A DNA stretch of 64,000 nt from Bdellovibrio bacteriovorus (GTDB taxonomy: Bacteria; Bdellovibrionota; Bdellovibrionia; Bdellovibrionales; Bdellovibrionaceae): NCBI RefSeq assembly GCF_001592755.1, contig NZ_LUKF01000002.1, positions 1 through 64,000 on the forward strand. The letters are read 5' to 3'. Below, one piece after another: positions 18,626-27,679 of the stretch. Under the pieces are notes generated by a model. That model ran no database searches. It was given only the letters and a program-made list of their open reading frames with translations, and had not been told where the DNA came from. Every line of letters starts with the position of its first letter. The stretch's first letter is position 1. The position numbers and the translations under genes are program-made.

Positions 18626-19195
18626 ATGGCAGAAAAACAATTGATCCTCGCAAGTACATCGAAATACCGCCAAGAGCTGCTTTCTCGTTTGGCTTACAAA
18701 TTCACCGCCACCGCCCCTTTGATTGATGAAGAAAAAGAGAAGGATCCTAGCCTTTCTCCTCAACATCTTGCAGAAAAGTTGGCGATGTTGAAAGCCGGCA
18801 GCCTGAAAGGGGCCGGCCGCGTTGTGATCGGCGGCGACCAACTGGTGGCCTTTGAAGGTCGGATTCTTGGCAAGTCGCACACGCCCGAAAAAGCCGTTGA
18901 ACAGCTTTATTCCATGCAGGGAAAGACGCATGAGTTGATCACAGCGATCTGCGTGTTTGATGATGACAAGATGATTCCCTATACTGACATCACGCGCATG
19001 CATATGAAAAAACTTTCGCGCGAACAGATCGAGCGCTATGTCCAACTGGATATGCCGACGGATTGCGCTGGCAGTTATAAGATTGAAAAACACGGCATCA
19101 TGCTTTTTGATAAAATTGAAAGCCAGGATTTCACCGCCATTCAAGGTTTACCCTTGATCGCACTCAGCAAAATATTAGAGAATTTAGGACTATGA
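18626..19195 (+). CDS. maf: Maf-family nucleotide pyrophosphatase, 189 aa
   Basis: The N-terminus ILASTSKYRQELLSRL is the Maf signature, followed by GGDQLVAFEGRILGKSHTPEKA and DCAGSYKIEKHGIMLFDKIE. These proteins are dNTP/UTP/m7GTP pyrophosphatases thought to remove non-canonical nucleotides, and overexpression blocks septation in some bacteria. In the Maf subgroups the residue pattern sets specificity; I cannot assign a subgroup by eye (YhdE versus YceF). Its stop overlaps the cytidine deaminase start by 4 bp (ATGA), so a nucleotide-metabolism operon is likely. A long open frame on the opposite strand is an artefact of composition. Confidence 0.93.
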   Translation: MAEKQLILASTSKYRQELLSRLAYKFTATAPLIDEEKEKDPSLSPQHLAEKLAMLKAGSLKGAGRVVIGGDQLVAFEGRILGKSHTPEKAVEQLYSMQGKTHELITAICVFDDDKMIPYTDITRMHMKKLSREQIERYVQLDMPTDCAGSYKIEKHGIMLFDKIESQDFTAIQGLPLIALSKILENLGL

Positions 19196-19596
19196 CAGAG
19201 ATTCAAAAAAAACTTTTCGACGCCGCTTGTGATGCTCAAAAAAGAGCTCACGCCCCTTACTCTAGCGCCTTTATCGGTGCCGCTGTTTTAATGGCAGATG
19301 GCTCTATTTATTCTGGATGCAATGTTGAAAACGCTTCTTTCGGTGGAACTGTGTGCGCTGAGCGCGTGGCCATTTTTAAAGCTGTCAGCGAAGGCGCTCC
19401 GAAACAAGTGAAAGAAGTTTTGGTCGTCAGCGACGCTGAAAAGCCGTGGCCTCCGTGTGGATTCTGCCGTCAAGTCATCGCCGAATTCGCCACAGAACAA
19501 ACCCTGATTCACACCGCGAACCTTCAAGGAAAAATGAAGACCTTCGCCTTCCCAGAAATCTTCCCAGAGGCCTTCACGCCAAAACACCTCGACTAG
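19192..19596 (+). CDS. cdd: Cytidine deaminase, 134 aa
   Basis: Deaminates cytidine and deoxycytidine to uridine and deoxyuridine in pyrimidine salvage. The zinc site is complete: CAE with Cys55 and catalytic Glu57, and PCGFCRQ with Cys89 and Cys92. The substrate-binding segment GCNVENASFGGT (42-53) is typical of the small tetrameric class, which matches the 134-aa length. It overlaps maf by 4 bp and is translated from an ATGA junction. Confidence 0.96.
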   Translation: MTEIQKKLFDAACDAQKRAHAPYSSAFIGAAVLMADGSIYSGCNVENASFGGTVCAERVAIFKAVSEGAPKQVKEVLVVSDAEKPWPPCGFCRQVIAEFATEQTLIHTANLQGKMKTFAFPEIFPEAFTPKHLD

Positions 19597-19618
19597 AGGT
19601 GCCTCTAAGCAGGCACCT
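19597..19618. terminator. Possible weak bidirectional terminator
   Basis: Stem AGGTGCCT / AGGCACCT with a 6-nt loop lies between the convergent cdd and EEP-family genes and overlaps the latter's stop codon. There is no clear T tract immediately after it. Confidence 0.4.
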
Positions 19619-20699
19619 ATCGGAATTTTTCGAAGTAGGTGTTGAATGTGCCTTGGCGGTTTTTTAGTTGGGTTGAAAGTTCGTTGATCATTTGGGCGTA
19701 GCCTTCGAATTCTTTGGCGTCTTCTTGTTGAAGGATGTAGCTCGCTACGGCCAAAGTTTCTAGGGCTTCGGTGCGGCGTCTTTCGATGTCGCTTGCTTCA
19801 ACCACAGACGTCGTTGGTTCGACGGAAAACTTCACGCGAACACCGAAGTGGTCGGACCATGGTTTGCGTGGAGTCCCGCGCATGTTCACTTCGCCCTCAA
19901 GAGCTTTTAAAGTCGTTCCTGAATTTCCGACGTTGGAAAAAAAGATATAATCAAATGTGTGATCGCTCAGCATCCAGCCCAAGGGGTTTCCGGTGCAGTA
20001 GGTGCAGAAGGATTTTGGATACGCTCCGCCGAAATATTCTTCCATAGAGTCATGAGCACCCAATGTTAGCATCAGGAATTTTCTTTCGACGCTATCGATG
20101 TCGGCATTGAAATCACCAGATAAAACTAACTTTTCATTTTGGTGTTTTAATCTCCAACGCAAGATATCTAGGATTTGCGTCAGGCGCACGGCAGGAGAGG
20201 TAGGATGAAGATGTGTGTTTAAGAAAAAGAAATCTTCATCGATACCGAAAAATCCGGCACGAACGACGTGATAGGCTTTTTTGACATTAAAGGCGACACG
20301 CACTGAATCCAGAACGCCGCCCTCATTATTGACTTGGAAGTCTTCAGTCTGACTCCCCTTGACGTCCGCCATGAAAAGCGACATCAAACCGATGCGGGAT
20401 TTTTTGTTGGGAGCGCTGATTTCGTATTGGCGATGCAAATTGTTTTCGATTTGTTGAATATGGCCTTCATTCCAAACTTCTTGTAAATGAACCACGTCAC
20501 ATTTAGGGATGGATTGAAGAAAGCCTGTCATGCGTTCCGTGCGCTCTTCGACCTTGGAAGCATAGATCGGACCGTAAGCATTGAAGTTTTGCAGGCAGAA
20601 TCGCGGAGGATTCGGATCGGCAGAAAAGTACATTTCCGCACGCGCACTTTGAGCACCTAAAACAAGCAAACCCAGAGTTAACATCTTTGAAAGAGTCAT
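19617..20699 (-). CDS. Exported endonuclease/exonuclease/phosphatase (EEP) family protein, 360 aa
   Basis: Start ATG 20699 has a GAGGAA ribosome-binding site and gives a signal peptide MTLSKMLTLGLLVLGAQSARAEM; an earlier start at 20717 is unsupported. The EEP fold is shown by NFNAYG (strand 1 Asn), HLQEVW (metal-binding Glu), NTHLHP, LSGDFNADID and SDHFGVRVKF (catalytic SDH). Such exported enzymes include DNases, sphingomyelinase-like phosphodiesterases and phosphatases. The substrate is not evident here: a sphingomyelinase-like or DNase role in degrading prey molecules is possible but unsupported. The last 60 residues form an alpha-helical tail unlike the family core. Confidence 0.9.
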   Translation of the reverse strand: MTLSKMLTLGLLVLGAQSARAEMYFSADPNPPRFCLQNFNAYGPIYASKVEERTERMTGFLQSIPKCDVVHLQEVWNEGHIQQIENNLHRQYEISAPNKKSRIGLMSLFMADVKGSQTEDFQVNNEGGVLDSVRVAFNVKKAYHVVRAGFFGIDEDFFFLNTHLHPTSPAVRLTQILDILRWRLKHQNEKLVLSGDFNADIDSVERKFLMLTLGAHDSMEEYFGGAYPKSFCTYCTGNPLGWMLSDHTFDYIFFSNVGNSGTTLKALEGEVNMRGTPRKPWSDHFGVRVKFSVEPTTSVVEASDIERRRTEALETLAVASYILQQEDAKEFEGYAQMINELSTQLKNRQGTFNTYFEKFR

Positions 20700-20843
20700 C
20701 ACGTTCCTCGCAGACAAAAAGTCTTATGGTCCTTTATTCAAGTTCCATACAAAGGCGAGCAGCTTTTTAATTTGAAAGCGGCTGTCTAACTTTGAGACAG
20801 GGCGACTAATTGGCAGATTTCTTCGCGGAAAACGCAAGCTTCC

Positions 20844-21491
20844 TTAGGGAAGGATAAGACTGTGCCCAGAAGTTAAAAATTCTATTTTCACCTGTTCCAG
20901 GAAACTCTGCGAAGGAAGCCTTTTCCCCACCCACGAATCCACCTCTTTGAAGAAATCCTCAGAGGTTTTTTGCGACGCAGATTTCAATAGTTTAAAGCCT
21001 TCATGGCGATAGTCGTCTTGATTGATGCCGTTCTTGCTATCATGTTTCCAAATGAAGTTTATTTTTAAAAGTTCAAACTTACCGTCGAGAGGTAAAGACT
21101 CAAGATAGTGAGCGTAAGAAAATCGAGCCTGCAGCAAAGTTTGCGTCGTATCCCAAGAAAAACTCCAGTGGCGTTCCTCTCGGAAGTTCAAGCTATAGAG
21201 TTTTACTTGAGCCGCATCGGCTTTTTGGGAAAGAAAATTTCTGGACTCCGCAAGAAGGGAGGCCCATGTCGGATTCAGAATTTCTGTTTCAGCCATCCAG
21301 GTTTTGGACTCTAAATGACTTTTCAGTTCACCTAGCCACTTATCAACCAAAACCAAATCTGCTGACATGCCAGAAAGCGGATCTATCGGCGCTTGAAATC
21401 CCGCGGACACATAAAACAAGAAACCCCGTCGTGCTGACAGGGCTCCTTCGATAACTATGCTTATTGGAATTTCACGAACAAAGCTGAGCAT
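20844..21491 (-). CDS. Unknown protein, 215 aa, distant 6-pyruvoyltetrahydropterin-synthase-like pattern
   Basis: A cytoplasmic protein with no signal peptide. Residues 10-60 read as beta strand, APIDPLSGMSADLVLVDKWL, then helix, which resembles the QueD/PTPS pattern DPxTGMVxDFxxLK. The usual zinc-binding histidines (HGHNY and the N-terminal His) are absent, so it would not be an active member. The rest has a second beta-rich half with WDTTQTLLQARFSYAHYLESL. It overlaps the upstream PpiD-like gene by 1 bp, so the two are co-transcribed. Function not assigned; the resemblance is by eye only. Confidence 0.8.
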   Translation of the reverse strand: MLSFVREIPISIVIEGALSARRGFLFYVSAGFQAPIDPLSGMSADLVLVDKWLGELKSHLESKTWMAETEILNPTWASLLAESRNFLSQKADAAQVKLYSLNFREERHWSFSWDTTQTLLQARFSYAHYLESLPLDGKFELLKINFIWKHDSKNGINQDDYRHEGFKLLKSASQKTSEDFFKEVDSWVGKRLPSQSFLEQVKIEFLTSGHSLILP

Positions 21492-22528
21492 TAGTTCAAC
21501 TGCAAAGCTTGTGTGTTCATAGTCACGTGAGACTTAGAACGGAATTGGTTCACCCAGGCTTCAAACATACCGTCACCGCGGCGTTTTTGCAGCATTTCTG
21601 GAGCCATTGGCTCAAGGGCAGAAACTTGTTCTACTTTTGTCTCTTTTAGTTTCAATACGTACTTCGCGTTGCCATCACGAACCAGGCGTTTCAACAAAGG
21701 CTCTGTCTTCTTAAGTTCAAAAACGGCCTCTGTCGCTACAGAGCTTGTGATTTTTGGGAAGGTTTCAGCACTGAGTTCAACAAATCCTGTTTCTTCCCAA
21801 GTCGCTTTCAACTCTTTAAGTTGCGCATTCACTGCCGCTTCGTCGCCTTTCGCCAAGGCTTCGTCCAAGGCTTTTACGGCTGCATCAGCTTTTTCTTTAG
21901 AAAGAGCTTTTGTCGCCGCCTCAGAATCTACGCGAGCAAACAAGACATTGATTTTTTGAGATTTCAACTCTTGGATCTTTTTAAGTTCTACAGCGGTTGG
22001 TTTTGCAGCCAACTCAAACATCTGACGCGTGCGCACGTTTGCGATATCTTTACGCACTTTGTTTTCGAAATCGCCCGGAGTCGAACGAGTGGACTCAAGG
22101 TAACGGCTGTAGAATTCACGTTGGAACTGACCATTTTGTTGGAAGAATGGAATATCCTTCACGATGAAGTTCGCTACTTCCGCGTCTGTTGTCAGAATGC
22201 CATTTTTCTGTGCAGCTTGAGACACAAGCTCCATGCGCACTAGGTTTTCCAAAGCTTGCTGACGAAGCAGTTGACGCTGAGAGCTAAAATCCATCTGACT
22301 GCCGAAGAGGTTTTGGTAGTACTGCTGAATGCGGTTTTCCTCTTGCTGGAAGTCAGCAACAGAGATCAGGCTGTTGTTCACACGCGCTACTGATCCGACA
22401 CCTGCGCCCATAGGGCCCGGCAATCCGAAAAACACGAATACCAGAATGATCGCGCCGAAGAGAATGATAGCTGTCACACTCTTACCAGAGAGTTTTCTCT
22501 TCATTTTATCAGCCATATTTTCGCTCAT
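21491..22528 (-). CDS. Membrane-anchored SurA_N/PpiD-like periplasmic chaperone, 345 aa
   Basis: A short cytoplasmic Lys-rich N-terminus, one membrane helix (about 19-36, SVTAIILFGAIILVFVFFGL), and a periplasmic SurA_N-type chaperone region (about 45-180) with INDADFQ-like VNNSLISVADFQQEENRIQQYY and later QQALENLVRMELVSQAAQKNGI. This layout matches PpiD. PpiD from enterobacteria is about 620 aa and carries a parvulin domain; here I see no parvulin domain, and the remaining part is Lys/Ala/Glu-rich with a helical insert. So it is probably a chaperone without isomerase activity that helps outer-membrane or exported proteins leave the translocon. An AAGGA/GGAT ribosome-binding site precedes the start. 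Confidence 0.88.
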   Translation of the reverse strand: MSENMADKMKRKLSGKSVTAIILFGAIILVFVFFGLPGPMGAGVGSVARVNNSLISVADFQQEENRIQQYYQNLFGSQMDFSSQRQLLRQQALENLVRMELVSQAAQKNGILTTDAEVANFIVKDIPFFQQNGQFQREFYSRYLESTRSTPGDFENKVRKDIANVRTRQMFELAAKPTAVELKKIQELKSQKINVLFARVDSEAATKALSKEKADAAVKALDEALAKGDEAAVNAQLKELKATWEETGFVELSAETFPKITSSVATEAVFELKKTEPLLKRLVRDGNAKYVLKLKETKVEQVSALEPMAPEMLQKRRGDGMFEAWVNQFRSKSHVTMNTQALQLN

Positions 22529-22703
22529 AACTTTTATCCTTCCTTAAACATCTTTTGAGAGCGGTTCCATTACCCAACGAATTTTGCATTTTTTCAAGGG
22601 GAAATTGTTGAAATAATTGGTTCTTTTGACTAGCGTTTGAATATTACCACGAGGACGCACTTTCAGAAATCGCGGTAACCATACACAGCATAGAGGGGAA
22701 CCT

Positions 22704-23747
22704 TTGAACTTTTTCAACTTTGATCTCAAGAAACTTGTGATGATCGGGATTGTTTTGGCTTTGCCACTGATCTCTATCAACATGCAGCAAAGACCTCAGG
22801 AATCAAACTGGCTTTCGAAACCATTTACGATGTTGGCTAGCGCCGTGTCGGAAACTTTTTACGGCTTCAGTCATGGTGTCACTGATACAACCGCCATGTA
22901 CGTCAATCTTATCAATATCAAAAAACACAGTGAAGAATTGAAAAGCACGAACAACGAGTTGCAAGCGCGTTTAGAAAAAATGAACGAACTTCTGCTCGAG
23001 AACGATCGTCTTCGCGGTTTGCTGACATTTAAAGAGCAAACGAAAATGAGCTTGATGGCGGCCCAAGTGATTGGTCGCGACTTGGTTATCGATCACAACA
23101 CGGTCACCATCAACAAGGGAACTAACGACGGATTGAAAGCGGGTCAAGCCGTCATCACCACCGGTGGTGTTCTAGGTTACATCTTTAAACCAGAGCCTTT
23201 CACTTCTCACGTCATGTTGATCACTGATCGTTACGCGGTTGTGGATGGCTTGATTCAAAGAACACGCGCACGCGGTATCGTCGAAGGTAAAAGCCAATAC
23301 ACTAGCACCTTGCAGTTGAAATACGTAGAGCGCACTGAAGACGTACAAGAAGGCGACATGGTCGTCACGGGTGGCTTAGATAATATCTTCCCAAAAGGTT
23401 TCCCGGTGGCGATTGTTGAATCCGTCGAAAAGAAAACTTTCAGTGTGAGTTTGAAAGTGGATCTGCGTCCAGTTGTCGACCCTTATAAGGTCGAAGAGGT
23501 TTTTGTCGTTCTTTCTGCCGCGGCTGAAGATTTCGGAGACAAGTACGCTCCTCAAGCCGCCACCGAAGGCGAAACGGCTGAGCCTAATGCGGCAACGGCA
23601 GCTCCAGCAGCAAGCCCTGCGGCGACAGCAAAACCGACGCCCGCTGCAAGTCCGGCAGTAAAACCCGCAGCAACGCCTGCGGTGAAACCTTCTGTGGCGG
23701 CAACTCCGGCACAAGCTCCGAAAAAGCCAGAGGAGAAACCACAGTGA
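22704..23747 (+). CDS. mreC: Rod-shape protein MreC, 347 aa, with long Ala/Pro tail
   Basis: A periplasmic scaffold of the elongasome linking MreB and MreD to PBP2. One N-terminal membrane helix (about 10-28), a coiled coil (about 70-105, LKSTNNELQARLEKMNELLLENDRL) and two beta-barrel domains (about 110-275) match MreC. After residue about 285 there is a 60-residue Ala/Pro/Thr/Lys tail with repeated AATPAVKP units, not seen in most MreC proteins. The start is TTG 22704, with GAGGGGA before it. It begins a tight run mreC-mreD-mrdA-rodA, with 4-bp GTGA and ATGA overlaps. No mreB is upstream; a PpiD-like gene is divergent. Confidence 0.95.
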   Translation: MNFFNFDLKKLVMIGIVLALPLISINMQQRPQESNWLSKPFTMLASAVSETFYGFSHGVTDTTAMYVNLINIKKHSEELKSTNNELQARLEKMNELLLENDRLRGLLTFKEQTKMSLMAAQVIGRDLVIDHNTVTINKGTNDGLKAGQAVITTGGVLGYIFKPEPFTSHVMLITDRYAVVDGLIQRTRARGIVEGKSQYTSTLQLKYVERTEDVQEGDMVVTGGLDNIFPKGFPVAIVESVEKKTFSVSLKVDLRPVVDPYKVEEVFVVLSAAAEDFGDKYAPQAATEGETAEPNAATAAPAASPAATAKPTPAASPAVKPAATPAVKPSVAATPAQAPKKPEEKPQ

Positions 23748-24280
23748 AGATCCGCTGGAATGCTATTCTGAATTTTCTCGTATTATTTGCGGTTTTAATT
23801 TTGGTAGCGGGATTACAAACAACTTTCTGGTTTGAACTTTTTGGGAATGTCCCTTCCCCTCTACTTTGGTTGAACTTGATCGTATATGTGATCCTTTATC
23901 GCAAACCGTTCCCGGCCATCCTCACCGTTTACGCGATGGGCTTCATTTTGCTGTCGTTCACAGCAATGCCTTTAAAGATGATGTGGATTAGTTCCGTCAT
24001 CCTCTTCACTTTGGTCTATGCCATCAAAACACGCGTCTTTTGGAGTGGCTCCGGATACTATACAATCATGTGCGGATTCTCAGCCGTCGCCTATCACCTG
24101 ATTTACTTCTTCTCTTCGATGGTGTTAGAAAAAAATCCTGCGAGTTTCGAGATTGTTGATCGCTTGGTACAGATTGTTCTTACTCCTTCATTTGCCTTTC
24201 CGATGTACTGGATCTTAGCAAAAATCGACAAGATCACTCAGGATGAATTGATGCACGAGCCTGGGGGATTGGAGTTATGA
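23744..24280 (+). CDS. mreD: Rod-shape protein MreD, 178 aa
   Basis: Five or so hydrophobic helices, high Phe/Leu content, and position between mreC and mrdA identify MreD, an inner-membrane part of the elongasome that regulates PBP2/RodA with MreC. The sequence is poorly conserved in the family, so the call rests partly on context. The GTG start overlaps the mreC stop by 4 bp, and its stop overlaps mrdA by 4 bp. Confidence 0.88.
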   Translation: MKIRWNAILNFLVLFAVLILVAGLQTTFWFELFGNVPSPLLWLNLIVYVILYRKPFPAILTVYAMGFILLSFTAMPLKMMWISSVILFTLVYAIKTRVFWSGSGYYTIMCGFSAVAYHLIYFFSSMVLEKNPASFEIVDRLVQIVLTPSFAFPMYWILAKIDKITQDELMHEPGGLEL

Positions 24281-26268
24281 GTACTTACGTAAGTAATCCG
24301 GATGAGGCAAAAGAGTACCACAGCCGGTATAAAATCTTTTACATCGCTATTGCGTTTGCTCTGACTATTTTCTCGATCCGCTTGTGGTATTTGCAAGTGA
24401 TCTCAGGAAATGAGTTGCGTGAGTTCTCGGAAAAAAATCGTATCAAACAGAACAAGATCACCGCTCCCCGCGGATTGATGTTGGACCGTGACGGAAAAGT
24501 TCTGGTGGAAAACCTGCCAGGCTTTGAAGCGATTCTTTCTCCTCAATATATTGAGAACCTGGAAGAGCTTTCTAAAACTGTCGGCCCCGTGCTAGGCATG
24601 GAGCCTGACAAAGTCGTTTTGAAAGTGACAAAAAGCCGTCGTCAAAACGGACCGTTTGCACAAATTCGTTTGAAAGAAAACTTAAGCCGCGAAGAAGTCT
24701 TCCGTCTTAAACGCATGCGTTTGGATACGCCGGGCCTTGAGATCCGCGAATCCATCGTGCGCTACTACCCTCTTAAAGATAATGGCGCACAACTTTTCGG
24801 CTACGTCGGTGAGATCTCTAAACGTCAGCTTCCCGTTTTGAACGAGCTTTACAAAGGCACGCTGCTCTTTGAACAAGGTGATATCATCGGTAAGAGTGGT
24901 TTGGAAGAGACCCTGGAAAAAGACATTCGCGGCGCAGATGGTGTCAGCTTTATTCAAGTCGATGCCCACGGACGTGAAACTGTCACCCAGACTCCGAATA
25001 TTTACGGTGAACAAATCAAAGACTTGATTCCGGTTCACGGTAATAACGCTGTCCTGACTATTGACCGCGATATTCAAGAAGCCGCTTTCAAATCTTTCAT
25101 GGCTTTGAATCGTATCGGTGCGGTCGTCGCGATGAGAACCAATGGCGAAATTTTGGCGTGGGTCAGCACTCCGTCTTTTGATCCGAATGAGTTCTCGACA
25201 GGGATTTCGGCTCAGACTTGGTCGCGTTTGATCAACGATCCGTTTAAACCCTTACGTAACAAAGTTATTCAAGATCACAACTCTCCAGGTTCGACATTTA
25301 AGCCTTTGGTGGCGGTGCCGGCACTTCAAGAAAAAGTGATCACTCCGACAACGATCGTGAGCGCACCGGGTGTATTCTACTTTGGACGCCGTCCTTACCA
25401 TGACCACTTAAAAGGCGGTCATGGTAACATCACGGTGTATGAAGCTCTGGAAAGATCTTCGAACGTCTTCTTCTATAAGATGGGTATCGCGCTGGGCGTA
25501 GACAAAATGTATGACTACATCAGCCTTTTAGGTATCGGTCAAAAAACTGGCATTGAACTTTCTCGTGAAGTGTCTGGAACTATGCCGAACTCTGCGTGGA
25601 AAAAAGCCACGGTCGGTGAAGAATGGCAACCGGGTGAAAACTTAAGTACCGCGATCGGACAAGGTTTCGTGAATGTGACACCTTTGTCGATGGCGATTGC
25701 TTACAACTCAATCGGCACTGAAGGAAAAGTTGTTAAGCCATTCTTAGTTCGTAAGATCATCGATCAGGATGGAAAAGTCTTGCGCGAAAATTTCCCCCAA
25801 GTGGTGCGCGATCTTCAACAAACTCAGCCAAATGGCGTGCATATTTCTCCAGAGACTTTCAAAGTCGTGAAAGAAGGTATGCGTCGCGTGGCCAACGGTG
25901 ATCGCGGAACGGCGAAACACTGGAAAGTTCCGGGCGTGCAGATGGCTGGTAAAACAGGCACGGCGCAGGTCATGGGCTTTTCGGCAGATCAAATCTATGC
26001 AAAGTGCGAAAGCCGCCCGATTCACATGCGCCATCATGGTTGGTTCGTAGCGTTCGCTCCGGCAGACAATCCAGAAATTACGATTGCCGCTTTAGCAGAA
26101 CACTCTTGTCACGGAAGTACGGGAGCGGCTCCGATTGTTCGCGATATCGTGCAAGCTTACTTTGAAAAATATCATCCTGAGGTGATTGAAGCCGCGCTGA
26201 AAGCCAAAGGGCAAAAACGCGCCACAGCTCCAACCGGCCCCATCCCTGAACCTGCAGAAGGAGAATAA
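24277..26268 (+). CDS. mrdA: Penicillin-binding protein 2 (peptidoglycan transpeptidase), 663 aa
   Basis: Elongation-specific class B PBP that crosslinks peptidoglycan together with RodA. One N-terminal membrane helix (about 22-42) is followed by the non-catalytic pedestal (about 60-240) and the transpeptidase domain. The active-site motifs are all present: STFK with nucleophile Ser339 and Lys342, SSN at 394-396, and KTG at 559-561. Length and motif spacing agree with PBP2. Start and stop overlap or abut mreD and rodA within 4 bp. An Ala/Pro/Gly-rich short tail ends the protein. Confidence 0.96.
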   Translation: MSTYVSNPDEAKEYHSRYKIFYIAIAFALTIFSIRLWYLQVISGNELREFSEKNRIKQNKITAPRGLMLDRDGKVLVENLPGFEAILSPQYIENLEELSKTVGPVLGMEPDKVVLKVTKSRRQNGPFAQIRLKENLSREEVFRLKRMRLDTPGLEIRESIVRYYPLKDNGAQLFGYVGEISKRQLPVLNELYKGTLLFEQGDIIGKSGLEETLEKDIRGADGVSFIQVDAHGRETVTQTPNIYGEQIKDLIPVHGNNAVLTIDRDIQEAAFKSFMALNRIGAVVAMRTNGEILAWVSTPSFDPNEFSTGISAQTWSRLINDPFKPLRNKVIQDHNSPGSTFKPLVAVPALQEKVITPTTIVSAPGVFYFGRRPYHDHLKGGHGNITVYEALERSSNVFFYKMGIALGVDKMYDYISLLGIGQKTGIELSREVSGTMPNSAWKKATVGEEWQPGENLSTAIGQGFVNVTPLSMAIAYNSIGTEGKVVKPFLVRKIIDQDGKVLRENFPQVVRDLQQTQPNGVHISPETFKVVKEGMRRVANGDRGTAKHWKVPGVQMAGKTGTAQVMGFSADQIYAKCESRPIHMRHHGWFVAFAPADNPEITIAALAEHSCHGSTGAAPIVRDIVQAYFEKYHPEVIEAALKAKGQKRATAPTGPIPEPAEGE

Positions 26269-26270
26269 GG

Positions 26271-27395
26271 GTGTTTACGTCGTTACACGTTGAAGAGAGA
26301 ACTCTCTTCAAAAAATTAGATATCAACTTAATCATCGTCATCTTGGCGTTGAATGTGATCGGCCTTATCAACCTGTACAGTGCGACCCATGGCCCCACGA
26401 CGGTAGACGTGGCCTCGCTGTTCATCTCGCAAATCATGTGGTTGGCGGTAGGTTGGACTGTGTTCTTGGTCGTGACATTATTAGATTATTCCGTCGTCAG
26501 CAGGATCGCGCTGGTCGTTTACGTATTCAATCTTGGAGCCATCCTCTATGTAACCTTCTTCGGTAAAGTCGCCTTAGGAGCTCAACGTTGGATTGACCTT
26601 GGATTCTTCCGCTATCAGCCTTCAGAAACCATGAAGTTAGCATTGATCATGTTGATGGCCAAAATCCTAGCTACCAGAAACACTCATGGCCCCGGCATGG
26701 GACTGAAAGAGTTGATCGGACCTTTGATAGCCCTTTTAATCCCGTTCGGCTTGGTCGTTGAACAACCTGACTTAGGAACCGCGATGATGCTAGCCGCGAT
26801 CGGCGGATCGATGCTGATCTTTGCAAAAATCAGAAAGAGCATCCTAGCCACAATCATCGTCCTAGGAATCATTGCCTTGCCTATCGCATGGAAGTTCGTC
26901 CTGCACGACTACCAAAAAAATCGTATCTTCACATTCCTGTCTCCAGCCAGTGACCCCAGAGGAACAGGATACAACAGCATCCAATCCAAAATCGCCGTAG
27001 GCTCCGGCCGCTTCTTCGGAAAAGGCTTCATGAAAGGAACTCAATCCCAACTAGAATTCCTTCCTGAACGTCACACCGATTTCATTTACTCAGTACTAAG
27101 CGAAGAACACGGCTTCGTAGGAAGTATCGCCGTCATAGGCCTCTTCGCCTTCCTCTTCATAACAGGAATAAGAATAGCAACAAACGCCCGCGACAAATTC
27201 GGCGCCCTCTTAACCGTCGGCGTCCTGTGCTACATCTTCTGGCACATGTTCGTAAACATAGGAATGGTCATAGGCCTCCTCCCCATCGTAGGCGTCCCCT
27301 TACCACTCCTCAGCTACGGAGGCTCCTCCATGCTAACCACAATGGCCGGCCTAGGAATAGTCAGCAGCGTAGCCTACCGAAGATATCTATTCTAA
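26271..27395 (+). CDS. rodA: RodA peptidoglycan glycosyltransferase (SEDS family), 374 aa
   Basis: Polymerises lipid II glycan strands as partner of PBP2. Ten hydrophobic helices, the SEDS signature GVPLPLLSYGGSSMLTTMAGLGIV near the C-terminus, and ALGAQRWIDLG in the periplasmic loop identify RodA. The GTG start at 26271 lies 2 bp after the mrdA stop. The last roughly 400 bp have unusual codon choice for this window: many ATA and CTA codons, few third-position T, and G-poor plus-strand DNA, continuing into the intergenic region beyond. The encoded protein stays a normal SEDS sequence, so the gene is probably intact. Confidence 0.96.
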   Translation: MFTSLHVEERTLFKKLDINLIIVILALNVIGLINLYSATHGPTTVDVASLFISQIMWLAVGWTVFLVVTLLDYSVVSRIALVVYVFNLGAILYVTFFGKVALGAQRWIDLGFFRYQPSETMKLALIMLMAKILATRNTHGPGMGLKELIGPLIALLIPFGLVVEQPDLGTAMMLAAIGGSMLIFAKIRKSILATIIVLGIIALPIAWKFVLHDYQKNRIFTFLSPASDPRGTGYNSIQSKIAVGSGRFFGKGFMKGTQSQLEFLPERHTDFIYSVLSEEHGFVGSIAVIGLFAFLFITGIRIATNARDKFGALLTVGVLCYIFWHMFVNIGMVIGLLPIVGVPLPLLSYGGSSMLTTMAGLGIVSSVAYRRYLF

Positions 27396-27404
27396 AAAGA
27401 AAAC

Positions 27405-27435
27405 AAAAAAGCCCTTCAACAGAAGGGCTTTTTTT
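27405..27435 (+). terminator. Terminator of the mreC-mreD-mrdA-rodA operon
   Basis: Stem AAAAAAGCCCTTC / GAAGGGCTTTTTTT with loop AACA, 10 bp after the rodA stop. Confidence 0.92.
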
Positions 27436-27679
27436 ATTTCCAAAACGAACCGCGCTGAACAACAAAAAACATCTTCCGTTTTCATCTCAACATCTCCGTT
27501 AAGCCTTTCAACATCGACCACCCTAGCTTTCATTTTTCCAATTCCAAGAACACGAATTAAAATTCGTTCAAGCTTCAAATCCACAACCAATAAAAACGCG
27601 CTGACCAACTAGTCAAATAAGCAATCTCAATCAAACAATCTTCAAGAGCTTTCGAAGCGATGACATTTGCATCAGCACA
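27436..27679. other. Noncoding stretch between rodA and the REP-like element
   Basis: No convincing gene. The plus strand is C/A-rich and G-poor, continuing the unusual composition of the rodA 3' end. Minus-strand frames at 27387-27608 (73 codons) and in 27575-27922 read as weakly protein-like (for example LLVVDLKLERILIRVLGIGKM) but are in different frames, and one runs through the palindrome, so any gene here would be decayed. Confidence 0.5.

Noticed and set aside
18554-19144. 196-codon minus-strand frame opposite maf
   Set aside because: Completely antisense to a well-supported maf gene; no ribosome-binding site and no family resemblance.
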